Translations under genes and position numbers: made by a program
Notes under the pieces: model-generated
Databases searched by the model: none
What the model saw: only the letters and a program-made list of their open reading frames with translations
Told to the model about the DNA's origin: nothing
Origin: Hanleya hanleyi
Lineage: Eukaryota; Mollusca; Polyplacophora; Lepidopleurida; Hanleyidae
Assembly (NCBI GenBank): GCA_036873755.1
Contig: JAVTVY010033752.1
Coordinates: 80,882 to 144,881 of the forward strand
DNA length: 64,000 nucleotides
Direction: 5' to 3'
Shown here: positions 24,250-36,784 of the stretch, in pieces
Position numbering within the stretch: position 1 is the first letter of the stretch
How the letters are laid out: each line of letters starts with the position of its first letter

Positions 24250-26045
24250 GTTCAGAAACCACATGAACAGATGATGGTCTGTTTAATACACTAATATAGA
24301 TGCTCAAATTACATAATTCACATTCGTGGGATGTACTTCGTCCGCCAAGTCATTACACTATATGCGCATTGAGAACTAGGTGTATGTCAACACAACTGGG
24401 TGTATCAGACAGCCATAGATCGACATGGCTGTCCTACTTTCGGTCGTTCTGGTTCGGTATGAAAGGAAGAATCAATGTCGCCGGAAACAATGTCCCTCTT
24501 CATATGTTTCTCTACGGAAAAATAGGTCTTACCTGAATTGCAAATCGGAGAAAAATACTATATTATTAGATAGGAACTGGATATTTGTTCTAGTGGACAT
24601 AATTCCTTTTACACCAGCGTCAGAAAATGATAAAACTATACACAAACAATGCCGTATTTCAATTAGTTTTATTATAATAAAGCGAAACAATTATATAATA
24701 CTGATGTAATTAACATTAGTACGTATAAAAAAAAATAGATGAACGCCCGTTCTTTCTTGCATTGGTAAGATTCAATTAAACTTATAGGTCCTCGTTATAT
24801 ATAGCCAATCGTACCTGATGTTGACATTTGAAACCACTGAATTTTCCGCAATTGAGTTACATCCAACTCACACTGATAGGAATCACATTTAACAAGTAAA
24901 GGAATATTCAACGACTGCAATACCATTGGAATTATCTTTTGAAACAATATCAACAATTTTACATACCGGTATATATTTCTTGTGACATGGAATATTCCTT
25001 CAGTATCAGTGAAGCTATAAAGGTATTTGTTAGTGCACGGATGACTTGTTGCAATGTATCAATCCCTGGGACGAGATATCGGGGTATCTTCCAGACATTT
25101 CGTCCCAGGATTTGATACGAGCTATGTAATGTAATTATAAATTCTGATCATGAATTACTTTATGTAATGGCCATACGATCGCCACCAATTACAGAGATGA
25201 AATGCAAGCTTTCATTTTCTAAATGGCAAGAAATAGAATTATCGGATTATCTTATCTGTCTGAAGCTAACTTAGATCGTTCTGAGCTTCCCAACCTTTCA
25301 GAGCTATAAGCAATTCGAGAGAGAGAAATTCGAAGCCAAGACTATATATTTCGAAATATTATTTCGTAATAACGATTGGAAAATAAAATATAAAACCTAT
25401 GCATCTCATATTTCACATTTTCTATTCTTTGAAATGAAAAATAATGTACCGGTACTGGCAATTATTCCAAGCACAATGCAGTGACAACCATATACGACAC
25501 TGGGAAGAAAAAGTAAACTAAACAAGAAGTTCGAAAACAAGGTAACACCACCGGTACGGTAGTTTACCACAATATTAACTAACACATGGGAATTTTAAGT
25601 GACAATTAACTGATCCCGAGGACGGCATATCTAATGCTATCACTCAGATGCCAGAGCATTCTTGATGGCATAAACGTACCAACACAGACGCAAAACATCA
25701 ATTAACGAAATTAAAGAAAACCACCCTACACCATAAAAAATTACTAAATAACTATATATTGGCACAAATAATTATAAAAGAAAAAGTACATAAGGTTGAT
25801 AATATTTGTGTGGTAGCATCACTAATCCAGTGCTCCAACACTTGCTAAAATGGCATAAATTACTAAAATATATGAGCATTACAATAATATAGACGGTATA
25901 TAGTTTAGTGAATTTTCTGTACTTGTCCTGGATATAAGACAAGCATGATGTTGTAAATCACAATATAAACATTAGCAATGAAGAAAATGTGGCGTTTACC
26001 CGGCAAAAATTCCTCATGTTACGTTGCTGAGGCCAAAAGTTGAAT
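24250..26045. other. Element interior, no supported gene
   Basis: AT-rich and without long open frames. TAGATAGGG-like text followed by TTAA near 24232-24242 resembles the right end of the TTAA-flanked MITE at 36.4 kb, so a remnant of that family may end here. Nothing else was recognised. Confidence 0.4.
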
Positions 26046-26090
26046 TATTCAATTCTGTACAACAGGCTGTGCTTCATATGCAGATAATTT

Positions 26091-26465
26091 CCCAGTTTTG
26101 TGCTGTAAAAGCTCAGTCAAAAGTGATGTGAGACGGGGTTGATGGACATGTGTATTTAAAAATATCCCAGTTTTGTGACGTAAAAGCTCACTCAAATCTG
26201 ATGTGAGACAGGATTGATGGACATGTGTATTTGAAAATATCCCAGTTTTGTGACGTAAAAGCTCACTCAAATCTGATGTGAGACGGGGTTGATGTACATG
26301 TGTATTTGAAAATATACCAGTTTTGTGACATAAAATCTCACTCAAATCTGATGTGAGACGGGGTTGATGGACATGCGTATTTGAGAATATCCCAGTTTTG
26401 TGACGTAAAAATTAACTCAAATCTGATATGAGACGGGGTTGGTGGACATGTGTATTTTTTTTTTT
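26091..26465. repeat. 75-bp tandem repeat, five copies
   Basis: CCCAGTTTTGTGACGTAAAA recurs at 26091, 26166, 26241, 26316 and 26391, exactly every 75 bp. The period is a multiple of three. The minus strand is open through four units, giving a 25-residue repeat (HKTGIFSNTHVHQ core). No known protein repeat is recognised and no exon signals are obvious, so it is listed as a minisatellite. Confidence 0.9.
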
Positions 26466-26469
26466 TGAC

Positions 26470-28160
26470 CTCTTAGTATATTGTTATGGGGATTTTTAAG
26501 ATATATATATATACAATATGTCGATGTAATGTTACGGCTGAAATTGTGATATTATTGGTTTACATTCGGCAAGGAGTGTTGTATGCCATCACTTTTGACA
26601 GTCAGCTTTCAAACTATAAACTTAGGGATTTTCTTTGTATGAAATGTCGCTTTGTAGCGCCAACAGATGGGACAATTGTGTCATTGGCAGTTGTAGGGTT
26701 ATGTTTCTGATGTCGATGATGTCGCATGGCACAATCGTGAAATTGTGTCATTAGAAGTTACTACCTGTATTCCATTTTCTTTGGTCATTCTTGTAAACTT
26801 AACGGATAAACACTACTGTCACAACACAAGTGCGCACGAGAACAAACTTTCTGATCTGATGATAACCCATCACACATAATACCTCCGATTCCGTGCGGCG
26901 AAAGGAATGCATGCGACAGGACTCGTCCCAGTGATCACATTCGCGGTTCAAGGCCAGTGGCGCTGTTACCAATCATAAGACGAATTGTAAGCGCATATAT
27001 CCTCAGAATGAAAGTGTGACATTAGCTGGGAACATGATGGTGCTAATGACGCAAATATTCCACGTGCAATATAGTGTCATTAGTAGTTATTGTAAAATTG
27101 CCTGTTACGTAAAATTGTTACGAAAAAGAGTTCTACGGATAAACGCTACACCTCTATAACTCTACTTATTTCATACATTCTGACGATGGCAATATTTACG
27201 ATTGAAACAATATCACTTGCAGTCAGGAATTCCCTCGCAGTTCTTCCTTGTAATTCACAATACAACCATAGTGTTTTATCCTCCAGTTTGCGCAACTTGA
27301 CATAAAAGAAACTTCAATGTCATGCGCACTTTCCAAAACGAAACTTAAAATATAAACTCTTTCTTGGTCATATCAAGAAATGAGGCCGCCGACATATCAG
27401 GATATAAAGCAGACAAGCAGACAAAACGACATTCTGCAAACGTCGATGAGATTCATTAATAGTTACGAAAGAGACAACATTAAAACCACATTCATATAAA
27501 ATATATTCATTGAGAAACTAATGTCATAGTCACCACTAGGCAAACTTTTGGGGAATTACCTCCGGCCTTTGGCATATTGTTGATGGACATACTGTGATAC
27601 TGCCGTAAATAAAGTTTATATATATCATGAGAAAATTGATCGAGACCACACACGGTTATGAGTGAACTCATCAACAACTGGCACTCACCCACCCATACTC
27701 TTATACTTAAGGCATAGACAATACAGACGGCTAATTATTAGGTTTTAAATTACTCCTCTGTATCAATCTGGGCCAATGTGATCGAAAGTTCATAATTGCA
27801 AATAGTCTAACCTTATTCTAACCTTCCACACAAACGGCGGTTAATGTCTGTGAGATTGTCGGAGTTGGGGGTTAGAGACTTATCACCCCAGAACACTGTA
27901 CCTGACGAGACCAACAGGTGTCGTCGGTAAGAAATTCTTTAAAAACCATTGGCCGTTCTAATGCACTTCGCTCGCATATATTCATTGATAAATAATTTCC
28001 CGTCATGGTCGGTTTCACTGTAAGCTTATTATTAGTGATTTTGTTTCATTTTTCAAATGAATGGCCTGTTGTTCTGTGGACATTGATTGTCATGAACACC
28101 CACAGTATATTCAGTTCACTCACCAAGCTGTTTATATAAAGGTGCAACCCACACACATGT
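26470..28160. other. Element interior, no supported gene
   Basis: Contains two relatives of the TGTCATTAGTAGTTGCTAC short repeat (26660-26765 and 27010-27090). No exon was recognised. Confidence 0.4.
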
Positions 28161-28259
28161 TCGCCTGTGCTGTTCACGTCAAAAGCTGACCGTGGCAAGG
28201 TCAACTGTGCCATTGGAAAAAAATGGGGCCGATCATGGAAAAATGGGGGATTTGGCATA

Positions 28260-28480
28260 ATGTCACACTCAAGGTTGTTTCACTCATATGGTGACAGTCA
28301 GTGTGGTTGGTGGAGGAAGCCGCAGTACCCGAAGATAACCACAGCCCGTCGACAAGTAAATGAAAAAACTTTCACACATGGACCTGCTGGACTCGAACCC
28401 GCACCGGTTCAGCGGTGTGAGCCGAGCGATGACCAGCGAAACGCCGTAGACTGCTCGGCCACCGAGGGTCCCTCACAAAA
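28260..28480 (-). repeat. tRNA-Ser/Leu-like SINE
   Basis: On the minus strand: GGACCCTCGGTGGCCGAGCA (A box) and GTGCGGGTTCGAGTCC (B box). Partial acceptor pairing is seen (GGACC with GGTCC, five of seven positions). The body follows with CTGTGGTTATCTTCGGGTAC and TGCGGCTTCCTCCACC, text typical of invertebrate SINE bodies. The tRNA part has broken stems, so it is not a functional tRNA. Confidence 0.6.
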
Positions 28481-29029
28481 TTGAGATGATCACGAAGGAA
28501 AATTATCCATTAATGAATTTATGTGAGGTAAGTACATCAGAACAGCAGACTGATTTTTTACGATTTGTTTACTGCGACAAGGGTACCTACTACGCTTCGT
28601 GGTCTCGCCACTTAACACCAACCCAGACATTCTATCAGATATTAACCGTTTTCTTGTTGTAGGGTTACTGGAAGCTCGGACTAAATTGCAACTAACTTTT
28701 TATCCAGCACCAGAGAACAAAAATGAGAAGAAAAGAATTATGCGCAAAAACTTGTATGCGATAAAAGCATTTGGATCTAAAAACACATCTCCAAAACATT
28801 ATTGCTGTGAACACGTGCTTTTGAAGTTTCTAACCTATAGTGTCTTCAGAAAAGGGTCCATTGTCTGTGAGCGAGATTGTATACTCCATTATGTCCCAAA
28901 AGACATGAAGATACAACTTCCAGTATGACGTCTCTCCAATAAATCTCCGGATGATCAGAGTAGTGCGTGAAGCGCCATCAAATCGTACATATTTGTGAAC
29001 CCTCATACACGATGACATACCCTGTCTGT

Positions 29030-29400
29030 AAGCGTCATCAAAGCGTCAATAATACAACGTAATGCGTCTGTAAAGGCCAACGGCTGAGGGCGTCAATATC
29101 TGTGGCAGCTTTTACACGATAGCGTACTGCATCTTTAAGCACCACCAGGACGTCAACATCTGCGGAAGCTCACATATGATAACATACTGCGCCTGTAAGC
29201 GCCACCAGGACGTCAACATCTGCGGAAGCTCACATATGATAATATACTGCGCCTGTAAGCGCCACCATCTGCGTAAGCTCACATATGATAATATACTGCG
29301 CCTGTAAGCGCTCGGAACGTCAACATCCGTGGAGCTTAAACACGATAAAGTTCTAGGTCACTAAGTGGCAACAGGAAGTCAACAGAAAGCTCATACATGA
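29030..29400. repeat. ~60-bp minisatellite
   Basis: GCCTGTAAGCGCCACC and TCACATATGATAATATACTG recur with a 60-bp step (29191, 29251), then in a shortened unit at about 29300. More diverged copies lie on both sides. It begins just beyond the 3' end of the HECT gene. Confidence 0.8.
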
Positions 29401-29509
29401 TGTATTAAAGAACCTGTCAGCGCAACCAGGAATATGTCAAAATCGGAGAACGCTTGAACAAGTTAATTAGACTGGTATGTAGACAAGATGTAAGTCGGAC
29501 ACCTGCACA

Positions 29510-32500
29510 CTATACATAGTCCATCACCCAGACACCACTCTTTAAGACTGCATTCATTTGCGAACGGAAATCTGGGTAATCATTGTAGTCCACGGGTAGT
29601 TGCAAGGAGAGACCACATGTGTGAGCTACTGGACGACTCTTGAGACCTTTGGTTTCCACAAATTCTACACAGATAGGCTTATCCAGCAGAATGTCAGCTC
29701 CAGTGCAGAATCGAAGAAATGCCTTGAGCACGTCGTCATTCACTTCCCTTATGTAGTCCTTTAGATAATTCGATGTCGATTTTTGTCGGATGTTCATCAT
29801 TCTTGGAAATTTGATTTGTTTGATGACTTTTTTGCGGGACGGATTTCTGTTTGTCGACATGGCCTGAAGAGTTTCTTGGGAGAAGGTGGGCTTTATTTGC
29901 TCCATTATTGGACGCCAGCAGTCGATAACGTACATGGGTGCTTGGATAAGTTTTGTGTGTGCAATTTGGGTCAGGATAGCTTTAAGGTTCCCTTCGTTTG
30001 GAAGTAGCCGACAGTCAAATCTTTCAAGGATTTCAAGGATATCATCTAATTCTTCAGCTTCAAAATCTTCCAATGCGGATTTCAAAGTGTCCTTGTCAGA
30101 CTTCGACACATATGAGAAGAACTCGTCCAGAAGAACACCAGGAGCTGCTGAACCATACATGACTTCATGCAGAAAACTTGGGGAGAGTTGTGATGGAAAG
30201 TATCCCACTTCCTTCCACCCACTGACCAACACTCTTCCTATTGCTTGCCATTCCGCTTCTTGGAAATCATGACGAATGAAGGGGACCTTGAGGTCAGATC
30301 CCAGAGTACAGCGTTCATAAAACGCAGTCCAAAACTCGGTCAGGCAGTCCCGGTATACTCCGTCACCACTTCCTAGTTCCATTTCCCCTGATGACAGTTG
30401 CATTCTGATATCAATAGTTTCGTTTACTAAACTAGCTTCCAAAAAAGCATTCTTTAAGTCATCAAATGCATAGCCCCTTCGAACTGTCAGTATACTTGCA
30501 CGTTTCTCTTCATTTACCACCGTTGGTAAACTTCTAAAAAAGTCTTCATCCACATCAGTATTAAATATTATCTCACAGTCACTATCTTGTGATACTGTTA
30601 CCAGAGAAGAATCAGCACCGGCGATTGGTGCAGTACTTCCCACGTTTGTCTGCTCTGAGGTTCCCTCCTCTGAAAGGTCGGGGCCTGACTTATCCGGTAG
30701 GCGTCTGTCGGATCTGTTTTCAGCGGATGTTGCTACAAGCGGTCTCCAAACAGGACTAGTATCCATATCAAAATCCAACAAAGAGTCATCTCTAAGTGGT
30801 TGGGTGCTAATGTGAGAGGCAGAATTAATCCCAGATTGATTTTGGTGAAGATCTATACCAGATTCAGGTAGTGAATCAGGAGAGAACGTTTCGTCAGTCA
30901 GATGATGAGCTGTTTCCGACTTCTTACTAGATTCAGTGGCACTGGGACTAGAAAACGTTTCCCCCGGTGCCTTGCGCGTTGTCACCAAATATAGCCGTAC
31001 CATTTTGAGATGTGAACTCTCATAAATGTCGTTCAAGGTGGAGGCCATGTCAATAAAACCATGACCAAAGTCCTTCAATTCTACTTGGTATTCGACCAAC
31101 CGGCCACGGGAATTTAGGCCATTCGGAAAGAATGTATCCTGAGCTTTTGTCAAGATCTCATGCATAGTTGTTGTCTTGTGCAGCGTGAGGTGTCTGGTAC
31201 CTCCACCTCCGTCTCTTCTCACTTGCTTGTAGCTTCGTTTTCCTTCTTTTGCTCTTGAATCAAAATCTTTCCATCCGATTTCTAAACGCCTGGTTTCCTT
31301 AGTAGCATTATTATTGCCAACTCGGACTAGGCCTACAGCGGTCTTTTTACCACGTTGCGTTTTTTGGGAGCCAAATGAGATCTTGTTTTCTATTCTTCTC
31401 AGGGTTGCCTCCTTATTGGCGCCAGTTACATCTGATGTCATTTTGCAATGGGCTATTGCCGCAAGCTGATCACCGTATTTGGGAATATACACCGCCAAAT
31501 CTTCTCGTTGCATTGTCGGTAGGACCGAATCGTCAATCTGCGAAACATACACAAGAATTAAAAATCAGCATAGTCTGAGAATCTTAATGAACAGTTTAGA
31601 TTCTGGCAACTGATTGATATAAGCAAAAGGATAACGATCCTATAAATTATATACACATTGTTTGGTGCCAGCGTATTTCCTCCGAATGAACTGGCGCGCT
31701 TTACTCCCACCAGGTGCGGTTTGGAGTGCAATAAATGAATATCACAGAAGAATTTCTCAGTTAAATTAAAGTATATTATCTTGTCGCATGGCCAAGTATG
31801 TGAGTTTTAGGGGTTGTGAATAACAATACCTTGAAGTGGTTTCTCTCTATAAACATATGAAGCCAATTTATAACCATTTTAGGCAACAAATTACTATTGG
31901 CACGAACAACATTTTGTGGTAAAGTTTTAAATGATTCTGAAGCCAATGTATAACCAAAACCATTTGGGCAAGAACTAATTATTGACATGAACAATACTTT
32001 GGGAGTAATGTTCACATTGGTCATGGACTGGCTTTATATGTGCTTTTTTTTTTGAAAAAATGGAAATGTATTTTCCACAAATACACTACCGGAACTCCAA
32101 GATGCTGTTATTAAAAATTCAGAAAACGCAGTGGTCTAGTATTGTAAACTAACTGAATCATAATAGTTTACATAATATTTAATTTTGACACCCCAAGCGA
32201 CACCTCATTTGGAGACGGGAGGCAAAACGTCACTGAAACGAACCTATGTCACCCATGAAACAGGTTTCATGGAGATTGACTGATTTTGCTATTCCAGGTC
32301 CGACAACCGTGACTGGAACTAGTCATCCTTACAATACTCTTACGCGATAGGCATTCGGGTATGCCTGTTCGTGTTAGAGCGTTGCTTTTAATTTGAAAAT
32401 GAACATAATCCTGCGTTCAATGGCTCCCACCCCATCCCGACAATGATAACACTTGTATGGCTTTTTATGAGTGTCTCGTCCCATATGTACATTAAGATAA

Positions 32501-34844
32501 TATTTTAGGGTAGACGTATGACCACATGTTCAACATCTGTTGAATGTTGTCCGTATATTTTCTCACATATAACCTAAGAGTATCCCATTGAGCAAAGCTA
32601 TAATCACAAAACGGACAGTTGTATGGCTTTTCGCCAGTATGCTTTTCCATATGTGACCAAAGAGTACCCCATAAGCAGAGCTATAATAAAAAAGTATCTA
32701 ACATTTGTATGGCTTATCGCCAGTATGGTTTCCCATATGTGACCAAAGGGTATTCCCGTGAGCAGAGCTATAATAAAAAAGTATCGAACATTTGAGTGGC
32801 TTCTCGCCAGTACGGTTTCCAATATGTGACCAAAGAGTATCCCCGTGAAAACAGCTATAATAAAAAAGTGTCGAACATTTGTATGGCTTCTCACCAGTAT
32901 GGTTTCCCATATGTGACCAAAGAGTATCCCCGTGAGCAGAGCTATAATAAAAAAGTATCGAACATTGGTATGTGTTTCTCCCCAGTATGGTTTCCCATAT
33001 GTGACCCAGAAGCACCCCAGTGTGCACAGCTATAATCACATAAAGAACATTTGTATGGCTTCTCGCCAGTATGGTTCTTCATAGTTGACACAAAGGCATC
33101 GCAGTGCGCAGAGCTATAATCACATGAAGAACAGTTGTATGGCTTCTCTCCAGTATGGTTTCCCATAGGTGACCCAAAAGCATCGCAGTGAGCAGAGCTA
33201 TAATCACATGAAGAATAGTTGTAAGGCTCTCGACAGTATGGTTTCCCATGTGCCCCAAAAGAATCCCAGTGAGCAGAATCACATGCAGAACAGTTGTATG
33301 GCTTCTCGCCAGTATGGATTCCCATTGGTGACCCAAAAGAATCCCAGTGAGCAGAGCTATAATCATATGACGGGCATTTGTATGGCTTCTCGCCAGTATG
33401 GTTTCCCATATGTGACCCAAAAGAATCCCAGTGAGCAGAGCTATAATCACATGGAGTTGTATGGCTTCTCGCCAGTATGGTCTCCCATAGGTGATTTAAA
33501 AGAATCACAGTGAGCTGAGCTATAATCACATGAAGAACATTTGTATGGCTTCTCGTCAAACCTCTCTATGCAGATTGAAATCCTCATGTGACGAACAATT
33601 TTCTTCTATAATGACAAGATCGCATGTGCAGCTGGAAGACATGATGTGCTCTCATATGTATTTCACGGTGGCATTTTATTGCAGTCCTAAAACAAACATT
33701 CTTCGCCAGCTTAGACAAGATTTAGACAGGTTGCCATATACGCCCCAGATGAAATTATAGTAAGCTTTTTTGAGATGGCATTTGATAATCCTGCGCGTTT
33801 TGTCTTTATCCAGATCTCCACTGTTTTTGAATAGCTAACCATATCGAGAGAGGAGCTATGTGTAAGGACTGGGAAGATTGCTCTTTCACGATTATAAACA
33901 CATTTACTCAATTCAGCGCAATTATTTTACACGACTAGTCGGAGTTTCATTCGTGTTAACATCATTAGGGACAACTGGCGGATTCCACGTAAAACTATAC
34001 CACTTTCCGTCAAATTGTCCGTCTCACCGGAAAATGACGTTTGTAACATTAAAAATGTAAAAAAAAACCCTGATATTCACCACAAAGCAAATGTCAATTG
34101 AAGATTTAGTGGTACTAGCTTGACCTTATTGAGATATATGTACCATTGCCAGTGTATTAAATACCAATACATCGATACTATGAGCGTTTGAAAAAACGTT
34201 TCTAATGTCATTTTCGTCCAACTCCCATGACGGAAAGGACATTAAAACTTTTTTGAAAAGGCTCAATATTACAGCATGGACGATGACATACACTGACAAT
34301 GGTACAGATACATCAATATGCTTGGCCTAATTCCACTGAGCATATTCAAGTGCTTCTGTTATAAGAAATTTCTTGTACTATACAAACTAGATTTTGACGG
34401 ACAGATGACATTAGTAACACAAATATTTCTAAGGTTATTTGTGTTTTGTTCCGCTAAAATAAAAACTGTACAGATAATACATAGGGTCACCTGTTTATTT
34501 GTATCTTATGCAATTCATCGACACATTTTAGATAATAAGATGCAGGGAACATTGTTTGTTTATGATGTTGTCCAAGTTATTGGTGTTACTAATGTCATAT
34601 TCCGTGGGACGGACAGAAATGGGAGTTAGTGGTACGGGTTTGCGTGGAATCCGCCAACTCCATAATAATACCCCCCACACCCCCCCCCCCCCCCCCCCCT
34701 CGCGGAACTGACAGCGACCAAACTTGATACATAATCGTTGAACGCAGTGCTTGGTGTAACAAACCTTGTCATCTCTGATCTTCTTCAAGTAGGTATCTTC
34801 AACCCCCCTCTCTTTCAAAAACTTGATTAAAGCATCCATGTTGC
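29510..34844 (-). CDS. HECT-type E3 ubiquitin ligase-like protein, coding exons 34844-34765 and 31537-29510
   Basis: Exon 1 opens after TTATTTGTAG|, has ATG at 34839-34837, encodes 25 residues (MDALIKFLKERG...) and ends GACAAG|GTTTGT. Exon 2 begins after TTTCGCAG|ATTGAC at 31537 and runs to the stop at 29512-29510. The joined frame is 700 residues with no interruption; the ATG at 31552 lies in the intron. Residues 1-55 resemble a SAM-like helical domain (EDLAVYIPKYGDQLA). About 130-210 is a conserved globular block of this family (FFPNGLNSRGRL). A Ser/acidic linker follows, then a divergent HECT domain from ~375 to the end: GSGDGVYRDCLTEFW in the N-lobe and AHTCGLSLQLP near the C-terminus, with C666 as catalytic cysteine. 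It would transfer ubiquitin from an E2 to a substrate. HECT proteins of this G2E3-like sort are common near transposons; here it is inside one. The substrate is unknown. No AATAAA was found close downstream. Confidence 0.85.
32440..33565 (-). pseudogene. Decayed C2H2 zinc-finger array in the HECT intron
   Basis: About twelve 84-bp units on the minus strand encode C-x2-C...H-x3-H fingers with HTGEKPYKC linkers (for example CSLCDYSCAHWGASG then SHMGNHTGEKPYKC). About seven units are open in one frame (ORF 32942-33559); further units continue in other frames, so there are frameshifts. Many fingers lack one ligand (STLFYYS in place of CSxCDYS). It lies on the same strand as the HECT gene and inside its first coding intron. 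No start exon is seen. Best read as a fragment of a poly-zinc-finger gene carried as intronic sequence; an alternative exon is possible but unlikely. Confidence 0.7.
33975..34659. mobile_element. ~685-bp inverted-repeat MITE in the HECT intron
   Basis: The left end TGGCGGATTCCACGTAAAAC is matched, inverted, by the right end GCGTGGAATCCGCCA. Similarity continues inward for ~75 bp (CCACTTTCCGTC.., GTCCGTC.., ATGACGTTTGTAAC). A second inverted pair lies inside (TACCATTGCCAGTGTAT near 34141; ACACTGACAATGGTA near 34290). The 103-codon ORF is fortuitous. It ends about 105 bp from the splice donor of HECT coding exon 1. Confidence 0.75.
34664..34700. repeat. C-rich homopolymer tract
   Basis: CCCCCCACACC followed by about 20 C residues. 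It lies between the MITE and the HECT exon 1 donor; such tracts are prone to assembly error. Confidence 0.9.
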
Positions 34845-35496
34845 CTACAAATAAAGTCAAAAACACGTTTATATTCTGTATCAATTCAATAAACTAAATT
34901 TGATCCAATAGCCCGTAAATATGGAGAGTAAAAAATGCCTTTTGTGTCGTTTTCAATTTTGTTATTTCAGTCAGACAACCCTGACTGAATTTATTGAAAA
35001 TGATTACGGAGTTTTTACGAATTTCAGGTAGTATTTGTCTCGGCTTTCATACTAATCCATGTTGCTGAACATGCGATTCTGAAATATTCTTTATCCTCCA
35101 CAATACTGTAACAGAATAATGTAACAATATATCTTTTTGTTTATAAATTATGGAAAACTATGTATGGATCACAGGATCTCGAATATCGGTGATATTGTAG
35201 AGGAATTCTTAGATATTATTTTCATAACAGAACGATACGCATAACCAAGTATGTAAAGTTTATTAGTACACTTTATTATTCAGGAGAACGATAATAACAC
35301 ATTGTGATTGTCTTTACATTAATCTAGTGACGAAAACCTGATACAGCTTGAACAGGGCACCTAGAGTATGATACATTAAACAAATACAAAATAGGATATC
35401 AGCCTGTATTCATATTCGGTTAGACAAAAATCAAATTATAAAATATTGGCAGACACATGGACTCATTCACATGCTAATTTGACTCCCGTTACGCTT

Positions 35497-35565
35497 CAGT
35501 AATCCTCACTAAGGTCACAGGGGCTCGTTACCGTTGTTAATTGGTTGAATAGGTTGATTATGGGG
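35497..35565. repeat. Short repeat, inverted partner at 37634-37695
   Basis: CACAGGGGCTCGTTACCGTT GTTAATTGGTT... is matched inverted at 37634-37695 (AACCAATTAACAACGGTAAC). A partial third copy is at 21306-21330. A long G run follows at 35563. Confidence 0.7.
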
Positions 35566-35630
35566 GGGGGGGGGGGCGAGGTGGGAAATAGAGAAGCCTT
35601 CATTACCGACCTCGACCCCCACCCACTATT

Positions 35631-35870
35631 CCTACGGAGTAAGCTACAGATCGCAAATTGTCTGGTAATGAGTGAGTCAGTGAGGCAGTGAGTCTGTCAG
35701 TCCATCCGAATCCTTTCGTCGGCAAAATAAGGAGAACCGTTGACATTAGAACCTTGATTTTTGGCATGAACTTGCATCAGGGCATTGCTACCAGCAACTT
35801 CTGAGCTGACCGAATTCTGGAGCACTGTCATGCCCATCGGGAGCCCTTGGCTGTATGTTCCACTGTGTAT
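35631..35870 (+). mobile_element. MITE family C, 3'-truncated copy
   Basis: Begins CCTACGGAGTAAGCTACAGA, carries the CCATCCGAATCCTTTCGTC core, and stops near TATGTTCCACTGTG without the terminal TTCGTAGGTCCTGTGACG. Confidence 0.75.
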
Positions 35871-36394
35871 ATAACACAGTACAAAATCTGGTGTGATATG
35901 CCATCCGTAATTGGTTTTACGAAATAGGAAATGCTAATTTTCCTTCATTTTTTAGTGCATTTATCTACACTGCTATTACTAACTTGCCAGCCTCAACACA
36001 CACAATTCAGTATATTGTTTTAGATATATGTAAACTGTGGCCTATTTCACATCCAAACATTTCATCACAGACCACATTAGGCTTCAAATTCAGGTCAAAT
36101 TGCCAACTGGTGATGAAATATCCTACATCAACCAATTAAGTCAGCCTGGAGCAATAACCCAGCAGAAGAAAGAAAGATGTGGTATCATCCTTCAGATTAG
36201 TCTGTTTGAGCAACAATGAAAAAAGTTTACTGAGGGTGAAAACATGACGGCATGTTTAAAGGGTCCTAATTTATTTTCTTTGGGTAGAATTTAACTAGAT
36301 AAAGTAACTTTGATCATGATGCGAAAATATGAGCACATACTTTGAGTTTTTTGTGCCTCTTGAATATTGAATATATATCACACTGGCATATAAT

Positions 36395-36784
36395 TTAACC
36401 CTACTTGCCTGGGGGGGGGGGGGAAGTGCCCCCCTCCCCATAGTGAACTTTTCTCTGCTGCTCCGAAACGACAAAACCGAGGAGGCTGAAACTTGGCGAC
36501 TTTTAAGCTTATCTTATTGGGGCCATTTTGAGCCTATTTTCAACTCTTCAAAATGGCGGCCATGTGGTATCCGCGAAAGTCGTGTTTTTCAATGTTTTCG
36601 CTCAATTTCTTCACATTTTCCTTGCCTAAAAGGCCTTAAAAGTATTTTATTTATGCAAAACTAATTGTTTTCTATTTATTAGATTTTTTTCGAGAGAAAA
36701 ACCTGAAAAATGAAAATTTCGAAAAATCGACCCCAAAAATGTCGAAAAATGGCTTCTGAGAAGATTACGTCTAGATAGGGTTAA
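36395..36784. mobile_element. TTAA-flanked MITE, piggyBac-like ends
   Basis: TTAA|CCCTACTTGCC ... TCTAGATAGGG|TTAA: TTAA on both sides and CCCTA/TAGGG ends, as in piggyBac-type elements. A G run follows the left end. Non-coding; the 73-codon ORF shows no domain. Size 390 bp including both TTAA. Confidence 0.65.

Noticed and set aside
28375..28475. Functional tRNA-Ser or tRNA-Leu gene
   Set aside because: Acceptor and T stems have mismatches and the downstream text is of SINE type.
31538..31552. ATG at 31552 as start of the HECT protein
   Set aside because: The five codons before 31537 are a polypyrimidine-AG splice acceptor, and a matching 25-codon first exon with the expected N-terminal domain lies at 34765-34844.
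32604..33559. Intact zinc-finger gene
   Set aside because: Frameshifts between units, several fingers without a Cys or His ligand, and no first exon.
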